Assembly (NCBI RefSeq): GCF_002914525.1
Contig: NZ_LODW01000052.1
Coordinates: 1 to 64,000, forward strand
Source of the DNA: Rhizobium hidalgonense
GTDB lineage: Bacteria > Pseudomonadota > Alphaproteobacteria > Rhizobiales > Rhizobiaceae
Reading direction: 5' to 3'
DNA: 64,000 bases
Shown here in pieces: positions 52,776 through 62,130 of this stretch (position 1 is its first letter; every line of letters begins with the position of its first letter). Under the pieces are notes generated by a model, which worked only from the letters and a program-made list of their open reading frames with translations, searched no databases and was not told the DNA's origin. The position numbers and the translations under genes were made by a program.

Positions 52776-52973
52776 ATGACAGATGACAGTCAGACGTTAC
52801 TTCAGGTTGCCGACATTTCGGTATGCGTCATACTTCTGATTGTGCTCAAGATGAGGGTGCGAAAGACGAAAAGACATGGGCTCCGCGAGCTTTTAGGTCC
52901 TTCTGGAATTACTCTAGCGCTCGTCTTTTTCTTAATCCAGGCGGCGAAGGTAGTGGTTTGGTCACAGGCGTGA
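52776..52973 (+). CDS. Hypothetical small membrane protein
   Basis: 65 residues with two hydrophobic segments (VADISVCVILLIVLKM and ITLALVFFLIQAAKVVVW) joined by a basic loop (RVRKTKRHGLRELLG), so both termini may be outside. GCAGGA precedes the ATG by six bases. It is between two copies of a short repeat. No family recognised; could be a spurious ORF. Confidence 0.4.
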   Translation: MTDDSQTLLQVADISVCVILLIVLKMRVRKTKRHGLRELLGPSGITLALVFFLIQAAKVVVWSQA

Positions 52974-53001
52974 TCGACGTCCGCCATTGGGCCGACTGAG
53001 G

Positions 53002-53029
53002 TCTTCCGCTTCGCGCCAACAGCGGTCAT
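53002..53029. repeat. Short dispersed repeat, copy 2
   Basis: Same 28-base unit as 52695-52722 with CA in place of TT in the centre. Together they flank the 65-residue membrane ORF. Confidence 0.6.
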
Positions 53030-53066
53030 CGTGCACACATATCGAAATAAGAGCTAGGTTTCGTGG

Positions 53067-53405
53067 ATGGCTGGCGCGAGACACTTCAACATTGTGGACC
53101 CGAGTGGGCATTATCTGTGCCCGGCCTGCGGATTCCCAGAATACACGTCGGGGCCGGCGTACGACGCAGTTGGTGGGCTCATTGGTTCCACCATTTGCGC
53201 TTGTTGCCTGTGGGAGCCAGGGTTCGATGATGACCCTGCCGCCAGCGGCGAGGCACGCCCAGACATACGGGAGTCACTGAGAAGATATCGGAGTGCCTGG
53301 AATGGAGTGCCAGTGTGGTCCGGCATCCGGTCGCGTATGCCGCCGGACTGGGACGGAGCAAAACAACTCAACTATTTGTTCGAACTCGCGCCACATGTCC
53401 GCTGA
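53067..53405 (+). CDS. Cysteine-rich CPCC-domain protein
   Basis: A 112-residue protein with the CPCC arrangement: YLCPACGFPEYT near residue 17, then ICACCLWEPGFDDDP near 44. The four Cys pairs probably hold zinc, and W-E-x-x-F-D-D-D is the family's fixed tail. CPCC proteins are small and of unknown role; they are common next to toxin-immunity and other variable loci. The ribosome site is weak. It ends 67 bases from the convergent sugar-ABC ATPase. Confidence 0.78.
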   Translation: MAGARHFNIVDPSGHYLCPACGFPEYTSGPAYDAVGGLIGSTICACCLWEPGFDDDPAASGEARPDIRESLRRYRSAWNGVPVWSGIRSRMPPDWDGAKQLNYLFELAPHVR

Positions 53406-53472
53406 GGGCCGAAAGCGGATCTCCGCACTTGGGGGGCATGTCAGCCTAAGTGTTGGATATACAGCAGTCAGC

Positions 53473-54606
53473 TCAAGCCGCCGTCGGATTAATCACGTTC
53501 ATATCGATCTCCGTCAGTTCCACCCGCCGCTCGAAGGCAATCCCCGCCTCGTCGAAGAGATGGCAATCCGCAGCATTGATGCCGGTTGATACAGGCGCGT
53601 CGGCGCGGATGCCGACGCTGCCGGGCAGCATGGCGCAGAAATTTTCGGCCTCGCCGTTGAGGGATGCGTAGGCGACGGTATTGGCGCCGAGGCGTTCGAT
53701 GACGGTCGGGGTCACGGTGAAGACGATATCGCCGCCGTTGAGCTGGATATGCTCCGGGCGGATGCCGAGCGTCAGGGTCTTGCCTGATATGCCGTCGCGC
53801 GGGGTCACCGGCAGAATGGCGGTCTGGCCGTTATAATCCACCTCGACGCCATGAGCGCCGACGGCCTTGCAGGTCACGGGCAGAAAATTCATTTTCGGAT
53901 TGCCTATGAAGCCGGCGACGAACTGGTTGGCGGGCTTATGATAAAGCTCCAATGGCGCGCCCGTCTGGGAGATATTGCCGGCGTCGAGCACGACGATACG
54001 GTCGGCCATGGTCATCGCTTCGACCTGGTCGTGCGTCACATAGATCATCGTCGCCTTCAACGCCCTGTGCAGCTTGGCAAGCTCGATGCGCATATCGGCG
54101 CGAAGTGCGGCGTCGAGATTGGAGAGCGGCTCGTCGAACAGAAAAATCTTTGGTTCGCGCACGATGGCGCGGCCGATCGCGACGCGCTGGCGCTGGCCGC
54201 CGGACAGCATGCCGGGTTTCTGCTGCAGCCGCTGTTCCAAGTGAAGGATGCGCGCGGCATTTTCCACCTTGGCCTTGAGCTTTGACTCTTCCATCTTCTC
54301 GACCCGAAGCGGGAAGGCGATGTTTTCGAACACCGACATATGCGGATAGAGCGCATAGGACTGGAACACCATGGCGATGCCGCGCTTGACCGGAGGCAGG
54401 TCGTTGACCCTGATGCCGTTGATGACGATGTCACCCGCCGTCGTCGCGTCAAGACCGGCGATCATCCGCAGCAGGGTGGACTTGCCGCAGCCAGACGGGC
54501 CGACGAAGACGACGAACTCGCCATTCTTCACCTCGAGCTGCACGCCCTTCAGAACTTCGTAGTCGCCGTAGAATTTCTGAACTTTGTTGAGAAGGAGCTG
54601 TCCCAA
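53473..54606 (-). CDS. Sugar ABC transporter ATP-binding protein (UgpC/MalK type)
   Basis: A 377-residue ATPase from TTG 54606, which has GGAG nearby and gives the family N terminus [22 protein letters not shown] 54651 and 54672 are in frame but add odd residues. Walker [11 protein letters not shown]-loop [12 protein letters not shown], signature [14 protein letters not shown], Walker [14 protein letters not shown]-loop VTHDQVEAM and a C-terminal TOBE/OB domain are present. It energises the two permeases upstream in the operon. Confidence 0.9.
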   Translation of the reverse strand: MGQLLLNKVQKFYGDYEVLKGVQLEVKNGEFVVFVGPSGCGKSTLLRMIAGLDATTAGDIVINGIRVNDLPPVKRGIAMVFQSYALYPHMSVFENIAFPLRVEKMEESKLKAKVENAARILHLEQRLQQKPGMLSGGQRQRVAIGRAIVREPKIFLFDEPLSNLDAALRADMRIELAKLHRALKATMIYVTHDQVEAMTMADRIVVLDAGNISQTGAPLELYHKPANQFVAGFIGNPKMNFLPVTCKAVGAHGVEVDYNGQTAILPVTPRDGISGKTLTLGIRPEHIQLNGGDIVFTVTPTVIERLGANTVAYASLNGEAENFCAMLPGSVGIRADAPVSTGINAADCHLFDEAGIAFERRVELTEIDMNVINPTAA

Positions 54607-54703
54607 AAATCTGTCTCCGCCGGCGGCCTTCGTCGCACATTCGATCGTCATAAGGGGAGGGGCCGCGGCCATCCCGCCGCGACCCCAAGAAGCCTCAAGG
54701 GGG

Positions 54704-55936
54704 TTACTTGAAGGCTTCGATTTCGCCGGCAGCCTTCTTCAGCGCGGCTTCCGGTTCGGCCTTACCCGTCACCACCGACTGGATCATCTCAATCATCGAG
54801 TTCTGGAAGCCCTTATAGTCAGTGAAGAGCGGTTCCGGGCCACCATAGCTGATGCCGTCGATGAGCGGCTTCCAATAGGGATCCTTGGCGACGAACTCGT
54901 CGACCTTGGCCGAAGGACGCAACGGGGTGAGCCCGGCGCCGCCCTGCAGCTCGTATTCCGACTGGACATCCGGAGAGGTGATGAACTTGGCAAATTCGGT
55001 CGCCTTGTCCTCGACGCCCGAGCCCTTGAAGACCGCCAGGCTGTCGGTGATCAAGAGCGTGCCCGGACCCTTGGCGTCGGGGCCGAGCGGCAGCGTCGTG
55101 ATGCCCCAGCTGATCTGCGTCTTCTTCAGGCGGTCGGCGGCACCCGAGCCTGCCTGGATCATCGCCACCTTGCCGTCGAGGAAGATGGCGCGGACTTCGT
55201 TCTGCTCATAGGCCGTCGGGCCTTCCTCGGAGTAGGGGACGATGTCCTTATAGGCCTTCAGCGCGGCAAGAATCTGCGGGCTGTCGAGCGTGACCTTGCC
55301 TTCGGCATCCGTCACCGCACCGTTGTTGGTGTAAACCCAATGCATGAACTGGTGCATCGTGTTGTCGAAGGTCTTGGCGGAAAGACCGAAGCCCGGAATG
55401 CCGGTCTTTTCCTTGATGGTCTTTGCCATCTCGATTTCTTCGGCCCAGGTCTTCGGCGGCTTCTCAGGGTCAAGGCCGGCCTGCTTGAAGAGATCCTTGT
55501 TCCAGTAAAGCGCCTTGGTGGAGAAGGCGATCGGAACGCCCCACTGGTTACCCTCGAAGGTTACCGTATCGACGATATGGGGGTAGTAGGCCTTCTTCTC
55601 GTCATCGGTCATCGGCACCGGGACGATGAGGTCGTTCTGCGCGAATTCCTTCAGCGTGCGCGAGCCGACATAGGCCATGGCGACCGGCGTGCCGGCGGCG
55701 GCCAGCGTCGTCGCCTTGTCCTGGCACTGCGCCCAGCCGACGACCTCGGGGGTGATCTTCCAGCCCGTATTCTTTTCTTCCCACTGCTTGATGTATTTGG
55801 TGTGGACCGGGTCGATCGTATCGCCGCAATAGATCCAGCTGATTTCCTTGTCGGCCGCCTGGGCAGTGACCGCGGTCAATGCCGTCGAACCGAGCAAGGC
55901 GAGCGCCATAAGGCCTGTCTTGATTGTTATGCTCAC
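54704..55936 (-). CDS. Sugar ABC transporter substrate-binding protein (family 1)
   Basis: A 410-residue periplasmic binding protein. The signal peptide is [20 protein letters not shown], continuing to a cut after TAQA. The mature protein begins [18 protein letters not shown] and has the family-1 pattern ([19 protein letters not shown], then [12 protein letters not shown]). GTG 55936 with GGGAG upstream is the start. It belongs to the operon with two permeases, an ATPase and a Gfo/Idh/MocA dehydrogenase. The sugar is not identified. Confidence 0.9.
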   Translation of the reverse strand: MSITIKTGLMALALLGSTALTAVTAQAADKEISWIYCGDTIDPVHTKYIKQWEEKNTGWKITPEVVGWAQCQDKATTLAAAGTPVAMAYVGSRTLKEFAQNDLIVPVPMTDDEKKAYYPHIVDTVTFEGNQWGVPIAFSTKALYWNKDLFKQAGLDPEKPPKTWAEEIEMAKTIKEKTGIPGFGLSAKTFDNTMHQFMHWVYTNNGAVTDAEGKVTLDSPQILAALKAYKDIVPYSEEGPTAYEQNEVRAIFLDGKVAMIQAGSGAADRLKKTQISWGITTLPLGPDAKGPGTLLITDSLAVFKGSGVEDKATEFAKFITSPDVQSEYELQGGAGLTPLRPSAKVDEFVAKDPYWKPLIDGISYGGPEPLFTDYKGFQNSMIEMIQSVVTGKAEPEAALKKAAGEIEAFK

Positions 55937-55982
55937 GTCGTGACTCCCGTTCTTGTGTTAGCTGTTCACTCGTTTTTTGCTC

Positions 55983-56840
55983 TTATTGTTTCACCGCACC
56001 GGCGGTCAGCCCGCCGACAAGGTAGCGCTGAAGGAAGAAGATGACGACCATCGCCGGCGCGATGCCGACGAAGGAAGCCGCCATCAGTTCGTTCCAGATG
56101 ACCTCCTGCTTACCGAAGTAAGCAAAGAGACCCACCGGCAGGGGCATGTATTCGGTCTTCGAGTTGAAGGTCAGCGCGAAGATGAATTGCTGGGCGTAAG
56201 CGCCGATGAAGGTGGTAATGGCGACGACGATGATCCCCGGCATCGCAATGGGCAGGATGACGCGGCGCAGCGTATAGAAGTGGCTGGCGCCATCCATGTA
56301 GGCCGCTTCGTTGAGTTCCTGCGGAATACGGATCATATAGGTGCGCAGCAGCCAGATCGCCGATGGGATCAGGAAGGCGACGCCCGGCACGATCATGGCG
56401 AGATAGGTGTTGAGCACCCCCATGCTGCGCATCAGCCGGAAGAGCGGGATGAGCAGCACGGCGCCGGAGAACATGTTCACCGTCAGGAAGGCGCCGAGCA
56501 GGATCCCCATGCCCTTGAATTCGAACTTCGCGAAGGCATAGGCCGCCGGAATGACCAGGCAGAGCACGATCAGCGTAACGATGATCGAGATGAAGAACGA
56601 GTTGAAGATATAGCGTCCGAAACCCGGAACGCTGACCCACATCGTCCGGTAGGCCTCGAACGAGCCGTTTTCCGGCCAGAAGCGGTAGGGTGAAGAGAAG
56701 AGCTGGCTGAGCGGCTTCAGTGATACCATGAAGCCTTCGAAGAAGGGCGCCAGCACGAAGAACAGAAACACAGCGATGCCGCAATAGATCAGGATGATTT
56801 CCCACCAGCGGTAACGGTCGATCATGGCGGGGCTGCTCAT
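55983..56840 (-). CDS. Sugar ABC transporter permease, MalG type
   Basis: A 285-residue permease with six helices. The EAA loop reads ELNEAAYMDGASHFYTLRRVILP near 190-215 (first part ELNEAAYMDGASHFY). ATG 56840 overlaps the stop of the preceding permease (ATGA). A longer opening to 57230 in the same frame is only a shadow of that gene. Forms the channel with the MalF-type partner. Confidence 0.92.
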   Translation of the reverse strand: MSSPAMIDRYRWWEIILIYCGIAVFLFFVLAPFFEGFMVSLKPLSQLFSSPYRFWPENGSFEAYRTMWVSVPGFGRYIFNSFFISIIVTLIVLCLVIPAAYAFAKFEFKGMGILLGAFLTVNMFSGAVLLIPLFRLMRSMGVLNTYLAMIVPGVAFLIPSAIWLLRTYMIRIPQELNEAAYMDGASHFYTLRRVILPIAMPGIIVVAITTFIGAYAQQFIFALTFNSKTEYMPLPVGLFAYFGKQEVIWNELMAASFVGIAPAMVVIFFLQRYLVGGLTAGAVKQ

Positions 56841-57721
56841 GCGCGTTTCTCCGGGTTGAGGCGGCGGGTGACGCGGAAATAGGCAAAGCAGAAGAGCGAC
56901 AGGAAGATGCAGATCAGAACGGCGCGCGCCGCCCCTTCGCCGTATTTCTTCGAGCCGATCGCCGTCTGATAGGTATCGATGATCATCGTCGTCGTCTCGC
57001 CGCTCGGCCCACCCTGCGTCAGGATCCAGATGATGTCGAACGAGTTGAAGGTGGCGATCAGCGACAGCATCGACATGGTGATGATGGCGGGCACCATCAG
57101 CGGCAGGGTGATGCGGCGGAAGCGGTACCAGCGGCCGGCGCCGTCGGTCCAGGCGGCCTCGTAGAGATCCTTGGGAATGGATTGGATCGCCGCCAGGAAG
57201 TAGATCGTCACCAGGGGCACGCCGATCCATACATCGGTGATTACAGTTGCCCAGAAGGCGGTGCTGCCATAGGCAAGAAAGGCGACCGGACCGTCGACAA
57301 GGCCGAAGCGCTGCAAGACGCCCGATATCATCCCGAACTGGCCATTATACATCCAGCCCCACATGAAGATGCCGATCGCCATCGGCACGATCCATGGCGG
57401 CATGGTCAAAAGCCGGAACAGCGAGCGGCCGGGCACGGCGGCATTCAGCATGGTCGCGCCGAAAGTGCCGATCACCATTTTCAGGGCGACGGAGAAGAAG
57501 GTCCAGATGAAGGTGCGGAAGATGACCTCCGCAAAGGTGGCGTTGAAGATCTTCTGGTAATTGACCCAACCGACCCAGTTGGTGGTCTTCTTCAGCGATG
57601 CGTCGGTGAAGGAAAGAATGAAGGTATCGACAAGGGGATAGGCGACGATGGCGAGAACATAGAGGACGGCCGGAAGGAGAAGGATCCAGGCAAAGATGAC
57701 CGTGCCTCGTTGAACACTCAT
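56837..57721 (-). CDS. Sugar ABC transporter permease, MalF type
   Basis: A 294-residue permease with six helices. An EAA loop (DLYEAAWTDGAGRWYRFRRI near 200) is present and the N-terminal helix starts at residue 8. It is 13 bases after the dehydrogenase gene and overlaps the MalG-type start. It completes the import channel. Confidence 0.92.
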   Translation of the reverse strand: MSVQRGTVIFAWILLLPAVLYVLAIVAYPLVDTFILSFTDASLKKTTNWVGWVNYQKIFNATFAEVIFRTFIWTFFSVALKMVIGTFGATMLNAAVPGRSLFRLLTMPPWIVPMAIGIFMWGWMYNGQFGMISGVLQRFGLVDGPVAFLAYGSTAFWATVITDVWIGVPLVTIYFLAAIQSIPKDLYEAAWTDGAGRWYRFRRITLPLMVPAIITMSMLSLIATFNSFDIIWILTQGGPSGETTTMIIDTYQTAIGSKKYGEGAARAVLICIFLSLFCFAYFRVTRRLNPEKRA

Positions 57722-57734
57722 CCTGCCGCCCTCC

Positions 57735-58892
57735 TCAAGCCGCTCTTGCGTGAAGGGCTTCGTCGAAGCGGTCCCAGATGGGTCTGAGGTCGACGACCGT
57801 CTTCTTCATCCTCGCTTCGTCCATAGCCAGCGCCAGAATGCCGGCTTCGAGCGCATTCAGCGTGGAAACCGGAAGTTCGAGCCCGGTGCGCACGCTTTCC
57901 AGCAGGTCGCTCGCCATCTGTTCGTCGGCGCCGTAATGCTGGGAGAGTTCGGTGGCGGCGTATTTGTTTTCGACCACCTTGTTGCCGGTCAGCTGCTCGT
58001 GCACGTCGAGATAGCCGCGCACGAAATCGCCTTCGGCCATGCCGCGCGAGCCCATGATGGCGAAACGGCGGAACTGGTCGGGCACGTTCAGATTGGTGTG
58101 GAAGTTCATGCCGACGCCATTTTCATATTCGACGATCGCTACCTGATAATCGATGATATCGGCATCGCTGTCGAAGACCTTGTCCGATCCCATCCATCCA
58201 CTCGGCTTGCGATGGAACATCTCGAGATCGTTGATGCCTTCGCGCGCCGGGTCGTTGGCCGGAGTGAAGCTCTTGCGGCCACCGAAACTGGCGACACGCT
58301 CGGGCCGCGCGCCGACGACGCCATTATAAAGGTCGAGGTCGTGGCAGCATTTCTCCAGCATGAAACTGCCGGAATAACGCTCGTAACGGCGCCAGTCGCG
58401 CATGAAGAAGGCGCCGTGATAGGGCTCGATATGTTCGGAAGCCTCGATTGAGACGATCTGACCGAGCTTGCCCTCGGCCTGGACGGCGCGCAGATCCTTG
58501 TAAAGAGGGGAATAACGCAGCACCAGACCGACCATCAGCCGCTCATGGCCGAACTTCGCCATCAGATGCGCAAGCTCGATGCTTTCTGCAATGGTCGTGA
58601 CGATCGGCTTTTCGCAGAAGACCTTGAGACCAGCTTGCAGTCCGAGCCTGATATGGTCGAGATGCAGGTGATTGGGGGAGCCGATCATCAAGAGATCGAG
58701 CTTTTCGGAGGCAAGCAGTTCCTCCGGCGACCCATAGGCCTTGCCGACCGAAATTCCCTTTTCCGTCAATCCGGGAAGCCCGGCAGGTTCCGGATCCACA
58801 TAGCCGACAATGTCGAAGCTGCTATCGATCGCTTTAAAGACATAGCCGAGATAGCCGAGCCGGAATCCGAGCCCGATGATTCCCACTTTCAT
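57735..58892 (-). CDS. Gfo/Idh/MocA-family oxidoreductase
   Basis: A 385-residue NAD(P)-dependent dehydrogenase of the inositol/glucose-fructose oxidoreductase family. The N-terminal Rossmann motif GIIGLGFRLGYLG lies at residues 4-16; the conserved EKP (FCEKPIVTT) near 95 carries the catalytic Lys. The C-terminal substrate domain runs from about 130. ATG 58892 is chosen; a TTG three codons earlier is in frame. First gene of the sugar ABC operon, so it probably oxidises the imported sugar or sugar alcohol. Confidence 0.9.
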   Translation of the reverse strand: MKVGIIGLGFRLGYLGYVFKAIDSSFDIVGYVDPEPAGLPGLTEKGISVGKAYGSPEELLASEKLDLLMIGSPNHLHLDHIRLGLQAGLKVFCEKPIVTTIAESIELAHLMAKFGHERLMVGLVLRYSPLYKDLRAVQAEGKLGQIVSIEASEHIEPYHGAFFMRDWRRYERYSGSFMLEKCCHDLDLYNGVVGARPERVASFGGRKSFTPANDPAREGINDLEMFHRKPSGWMGSDKVFDSDADIIDYQVAIVEYENGVGMNFHTNLNVPDQFRRFAIMGSRGMAEGDFVRGYLDVHEQLTGNKVVENKYAATELSQHYGADEQMASDLLESVRTGLELPVSTLNALEAGILALAMDEARMKKTVVDLRPIWDRFDEALHARAA

Positions 58893-58984
58893 GCCGATCA
58901 AGTTCCCAAATTAGGTAATTTATTTTCTTTAAGTTGGGACAAAAAACGAGGGGCGTCAATAGAAAACGGGCCTCGCGGCAGGAG

Positions 58985-59003
58985 TATGAAATTAATTTTC
59001 ATA
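58985..59003. promoter_or_regulatory. TATGAAA-TTAAT-TTTCATA inverted repeat upstream of the sugar operon
   Basis: Seven-base perfect arms around TTAAT, 93 bases before the Gfo/Idh/MocA start and about 190 bases before the convergent-facing hydrolase start. A TCCCAA...TTGGGA pair (58904-58939) lies between it and the gene. Probable operator of a sugar regulator. Confidence 0.5.
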
Positions 59004-59189
59004 GATCGGTAGGCGGCTGCCGATTGCGCGCCGCGAGCGGCCGGACGTCGATTGCAGGATGAAAGTGCTGACACGCGCCTGAGGTGGGAGGCGAATTCGG
59101 GCCTCACGTTAATCTCGCGAAATGTTGAAAAGAACCGCGAGTTTACGTGTGTAGGATGATGCGAGAACCCGAGGCCAGGAGGAGCCATC

Positions 59190-60077
59190 ATGACCCGCAT
59201 GACAGCCAAGGATTTCCCGCAGGAACTTCTCGAACTCTATGATTATTACGCGCACGGGAGGATCACCAAGCGCGAGTTTCTCGACCGGGCCGGCAAATTC
59301 GCCGTCGGCGGCGTGACGGCAGCCGCCATACTGGCCTCGCTCAGCCCCGATTATGCGCTGGCGACCCAGGTCGAATTCACCGATCCCGACATATCAGCCG
59401 AATACATCACCTATCCCTCGCCGAAAGGAAATGGCGACGTCCGCGCCTATCTCGTCCGCCCCGCCAAAGCCGCCGGCAAGGTCGGGGCGGTCGTCGTCGT
59501 TCACGAGAACAGGGGGCTCAACCCCTATATCGAGGATGTGGCGCGGCGCGTGGCGAAGGCGGGTTTCATCGCACTGGCGCCGGATGGCCTGACCTCGGTC
59601 GGCGGTTACCCGGGCAATGACGAAAAAGGCAAGGAGCTGCAGCAGAAGGTCGACCCGGAGAAGCTGATGAACGACTTCTTCGCGGCCGTCGAGTTTCTGA
59701 TGAAGAGCGACCTCACCACAGGCAAGGTCGGCATCACCGGCTTCTGCTACGGCGGCGGCGTCGCCAATGCCGCGGCAGTCGCCTATCCCGAACTTGCCGC
59801 CGCCGTGCCTTTCTACGGCAGGCAGCCGCGCGCCGAGGATGTGCCGAAGATCAAGGCGCCCTTGCTTCTCCATTATGCCGGGCTGGACAAGGGCATCAAC
59901 GAAGGCTGGCCGGCCTATGAGGCCGCACTGAAATCGTCCGGAAAAACCTACGAGGCCTATGTCTATCCCGACGTCAATCACGGCTTCCACAATGATTCGA
60001 CGCCGCGCTACGACGAAGCGGCCGCCAAGCTCGCCTGGCAGCGAACGGTCGACTGGTTTACGAAATACCTCGCCTGA
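59190..60077 (+). CDS. Dienelactone hydrolase-family protein, exported
   Basis: A 295-residue alpha/beta hydrolase. The N-terminal 65 residues look like a signal: [15 protein letters not shown] then [16 protein letters not shown], with no RR motif (K-R instead), so a Tat-like route is uncertain. The hydrolase core follows with nucleophile Cys in [13 protein letters not shown] near 185, Asp in HYAGLDKGI near 230 and His in VNHGFHND near 265. AGGAGG precedes ATG 59190. These enzymes open lactones such as dienelactone; the true substrate is unknown. Confidence 0.87.
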   Translation: MTRMTAKDFPQELLELYDYYAHGRITKREFLDRAGKFAVGGVTAAAILASLSPDYALATQVEFTDPDISAEYITYPSPKGNGDVRAYLVRPAKAAGKVGAVVVVHENRGLNPYIEDVARRVAKAGFIALAPDGLTSVGGYPGNDEKGKELQQKVDPEKLMNDFFAAVEFLMKSDLTTGKVGITGFCYGGGVANAAAVAYPELAAAVPFYGRQPRAEDVPKIKAPLLLHYAGLDKGINEGWPAYEAALKSSGKTYEAYVYPDVNHGFHNDSTPRYDEAAAKLAWQRTVDWFTKYLA

Positions 60078-60436
60078 GAAGGCCGTGGCTTGAACGGATG
60101 TGCGGGCGGGAAGAGCATTTCCGCCCGCCCGTCTGCGGCCGGCCCGGTGAGGTCAAGCCCCCAATTACCCCCGTTGCGTTTCTGCTCAATCCGAACGCAG
60201 CGGTCACCAAGCAGGGCACTGTCGGCGACCACAGGAAGATTCCGCCGGCAATCATCATTCGTGCATTTCTAAGGTGGAGGAAATTTCGTCATCTGTGGTA
60301 TCATCATTTTTCGCGCCGGTTTTTTCGAGCGAAAGATTGCTCCGACACCAAAGACGGCCCCACGAAGGACCAAGGTCGGGCGACAAGGATACGTGGCTCT
60401 CATTGTATTTTTTCCAGGGCCCAAGGCGATCTGAAC
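60078..60436. other. Gene-free stretch
   Basis: About 360 bases with no coding region I can support. The longest open frames here lack ribosome sites and family sequence. Confidence 0.5.
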
Positions 60437-60461
60437 GGAACAAGCATGTCCGTCATTGGTT
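60437..60461 (+). promoter_or_regulatory. Candidate EcfG/RpoE2 general-stress promoter
   Basis: GGAAC (60437-60441), 16 bases, then GGTT (60458-60461). This is one base from the GGAAC-N16-CGTT form of alphaproteobacterial general-stress promoters. The next gene starts at 60494, giving a leader of about 25 bases. Confidence 0.5.
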
Positions 60462-60493
60462 TCGAACCTTAGCGTTCAAAGGAGGAGCATTTC

Positions 60494-60706
60494 ATGCCTA
60501 CGGTTGCCGCGACACCCATCACGCCGCCTGACCAGCACCTCGTAACTGCGCGCGAAGCCATCGAGCCGCTTTACGAGAAACTCGAGCTTCAAACCGAATC
60601 GCTGGTGCTGGCTGCGGCACTGGAAGCCGGATGGTCTTCCGATGAGGCGACGAAGGCGCTTGCGGCGCTCAGACTGCAGGATGCTCTCTCCACCTTGGAC
60701 GAATGA
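60494..60706 (+). CDS. Small acidic protein, unknown function
   Basis: 70 residues beginning MPTVAATPITPPDQHLVTAR. The middle is helical with spaced Leu/Ala (LYEKLELQTESLVLAAALEA) and an SxDEATKALAALRLQDAL end. AAAGGAGG lies before ATG 60494, an almost ideal ribosome site, so it is probably made. No named family recognised. The candidate EcfG promoter upstream suggests stress control. Confidence 0.7.
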   Translation: MPTVAATPITPPDQHLVTAREAIEPLYEKLELQTESLVLAAALEAGWSSDEATKALAALRLQDALSTLDE

Positions 60707-60748
60707 ACGAGCCGATACTTTTGTGCTGTTCGACATGCACGGCGTCGA

Positions 60749-61189
60749 TTATCGCGAGCCGCCGGCCTTGCGTCGTCTCCGGCTGACCATCATTCCGCCG
60801 ACGATGAGAATAATTCCGGTCGCGTTCGCCCAGAATGACGTCGGAACGTCGCTGACATAATCCAACGCCACCCCGGTTACCATCTGGCCGCCGATGATCA
60901 GCAGCGCCGTATTGACGGCGCCTATGCGCGCAATCGCCCAACTGCCCGCCGCCACGAAAACGACGCCGATCGGACCGCCCAGATAGATATACCAGGGCGC
61001 CTCGGCAGCACCTGCAGGCAGCAGGCCTCCGACACCAAGACCAAGGCAGGTGAGGACGGCAAAGCCGACCGCATGATTCCAGAAGGATGCGATCAGCGGC
61101 GTGGTCGATATGCTCAACCGCCCATTGAGCTGACGGCTGAGGCCGACGAGCACGCCGCCCAGGCAAGCGAGAAGAATGAACAGCGTCAC
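60749..61189 (-). CDS. YdcZ-family (DMT) half-transporter, second of a pair
   Basis: 146 residues from GTG 61189, which overlaps the stop of the partner gene (GTGA). About five hydrophobic helices (TLFILLACLGGVLVGLSRQL and four more). This is a half-sized DMT protein of the YdcZ type (PF04657), which is expected to work as a pair. Both members lie in one operon. Substrate unknown. Confidence 0.8.
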   Translation of the reverse strand: MTLFILLACLGGVLVGLSRQLNGRLSISTTPLIASFWNHAVGFAVLTCLGLGVGGLLPAGAAEAPWYIYLGGPIGVVFVAAGSWAIARIGAVNTALLIIGGQMVTGVALDYVSDVPTSFWANATGIILIVGGMMVSRRRRKAGGSR

Positions 61190-61665
61190 GCCCCACCTCG
61201 CCCAAAGAGGATGATGAGTGCGCCGCCGGTGACGACCAGGCCGAGCGCGGCGATGTCGCGGAGATCCGGGCGCCGCTTCGGCAGACCGAACAGTCCCCAC
61301 CGGTCGGCCGCCAGGCTGAAGGCGACCTGGCCTGCCAGGCCCAGAGCCAGGGTACCGGAGAGCCCGAGCGGCGAGTTGACCGCGGTCGAGGTCAAAATGA
61401 CGGTTGCGGCGCCGGACACCCCGCCGAGATAGGCCCACAAGGGCGCTCTGGCAGTCTTCCCCGGCGTATGCCGGCGGTACATCGCCAAAAGCAGAATGAC
61501 GGCGGCGATCATGCCTGTGCCGTGAGCGGTCCAGGATGAGAACAGGGGGTTGCCGTAACGTGCCAATTCCCCGTTCAGATGGACCATGAAGGTGAGGAGC
61601 CCGCCCGTGGCAAAAGCGCCGATGAAGTGAATGGGATGCGAATTACGTCCTGCTTCTATGGTCAT
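61186..61665 (-). CDS. YdcZ-family (DMT) half-transporter, first of a pair
   Basis: 159 residues from ATG 61665 (GGGAT upstream; a longer in-frame start at 61698 is weaker). Helices at residues 10-25, 38-55, 70-85, 95-115 and 135-150. It repeats the pattern LxGxxGAxxVxxxxxxxxxLG of YdcZ proteins. Paired with the overlapping gene downstream; the two halves probably insert in opposite directions to make a full transporter. Confidence 0.8.
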   Translation of the reverse strand: MTIEAGRNSHPIHFIGAFATGGLLTFMVHLNGELARYGNPLFSSWTAHGTGMIAAVILLLAMYRRHTPGKTARAPLWAYLGGVSGAATVILTSTAVNSPLGLSGTLALGLAGQVAFSLAADRWGLFGLPKRRPDLRDIAALGLVVTGGALIILFGRGGA

Positions 61666-61800
61666 TGCAGATCCCGTCAAACAATTGATTGCGCCCAAAA
61701 TTTTCGATTGTCGCCACGGCCCGCGTCTTGCATCTGGCTGGAGCTTTCCGCATCCGCATCGCAGTGCTAAACGGCACCGTTTGCATGTAAAGGAAATATC

Positions 61801-62040
61801 GTGAAAAAATTGATCCGCCTGCTGCTGACGATCGCTCTTGCCGTCGTCGTTTTTACCGGTTTCCGTTGGTATCGCTATGTCTCCAACACCGACAGCCCCT
61901 ATGATGAAATCGGCATCACCCTCAACAATTTTATGCCCGGTCCGATCAACAGCTGGGGCTGCGCCAAGCTGAGGAGCACCTTTGCCAGCTCGCTGCCACC
62001 CTATGGCTGCGCTGCCGGCGACGGGACGCAGTGGAAGTAA
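61801..62040 (+). CDS. Small membrane-anchored or secreted protein, unknown
   Basis: 79 residues from GTG 61801 (AAAGGAAATATC upstream). An N-terminal helix (LIRLLLTIALAVVVFTGF) after two Lys is a signal anchor; the rest is short and polar with two Cys (WGCAKL and YGCAAG), possibly a disulfide. No family recognised. Followed by a perfect hairpin. Confidence 0.65.
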   Translation: MKKLIRLLLTIALAVVVFTGFRWYRYVSNTDSPYDEIGITLNNFMPGPINSWGCAKLRSTFASSLPPYGCAAGDGTQWK

Positions 62041-62044
62041 AGCT

Positions 62045-62073
62045 GTCAGGCTGCGCCGCCGGCGCAGCCTGAC
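62045..62073. terminator. Perfect hairpin between convergent genes
   Basis: GTCAGGCTGCGCC pairs with GGCGCAGCCTGAC around GCC, four bases after the small-protein stop. It probably ends that transcript and serves the convergent regulator. Confidence 0.7.
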
Positions 62074-62130
62074 TTGCCTTGCGCGGGGAAAAGGCCCGCG
62101 GACTTCGCATCGGTGTCGCCGTCGCGATGA

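Noticed and set aside
52695..53029. Insertion sequence or miniature transposon bounded by the 28-base repeats
   Set aside because: The copies are direct, no target duplication or transposase is seen, and a third diverged copy lies outside, so a dispersed short repeat is the simpler reading.
55983..57230. 415-residue frame extending the MalG-type permease upstream
   Set aside because: The first 130 residues are the MalF gene in another frame; ATG 56840 gives the proper N terminus.
60098..60472. 124-residue frame in the gap after the dienelactone hydrolase
   Set aside because: No ribosome site and no family-like sequence, and it runs through the candidate promoter of the next gene.
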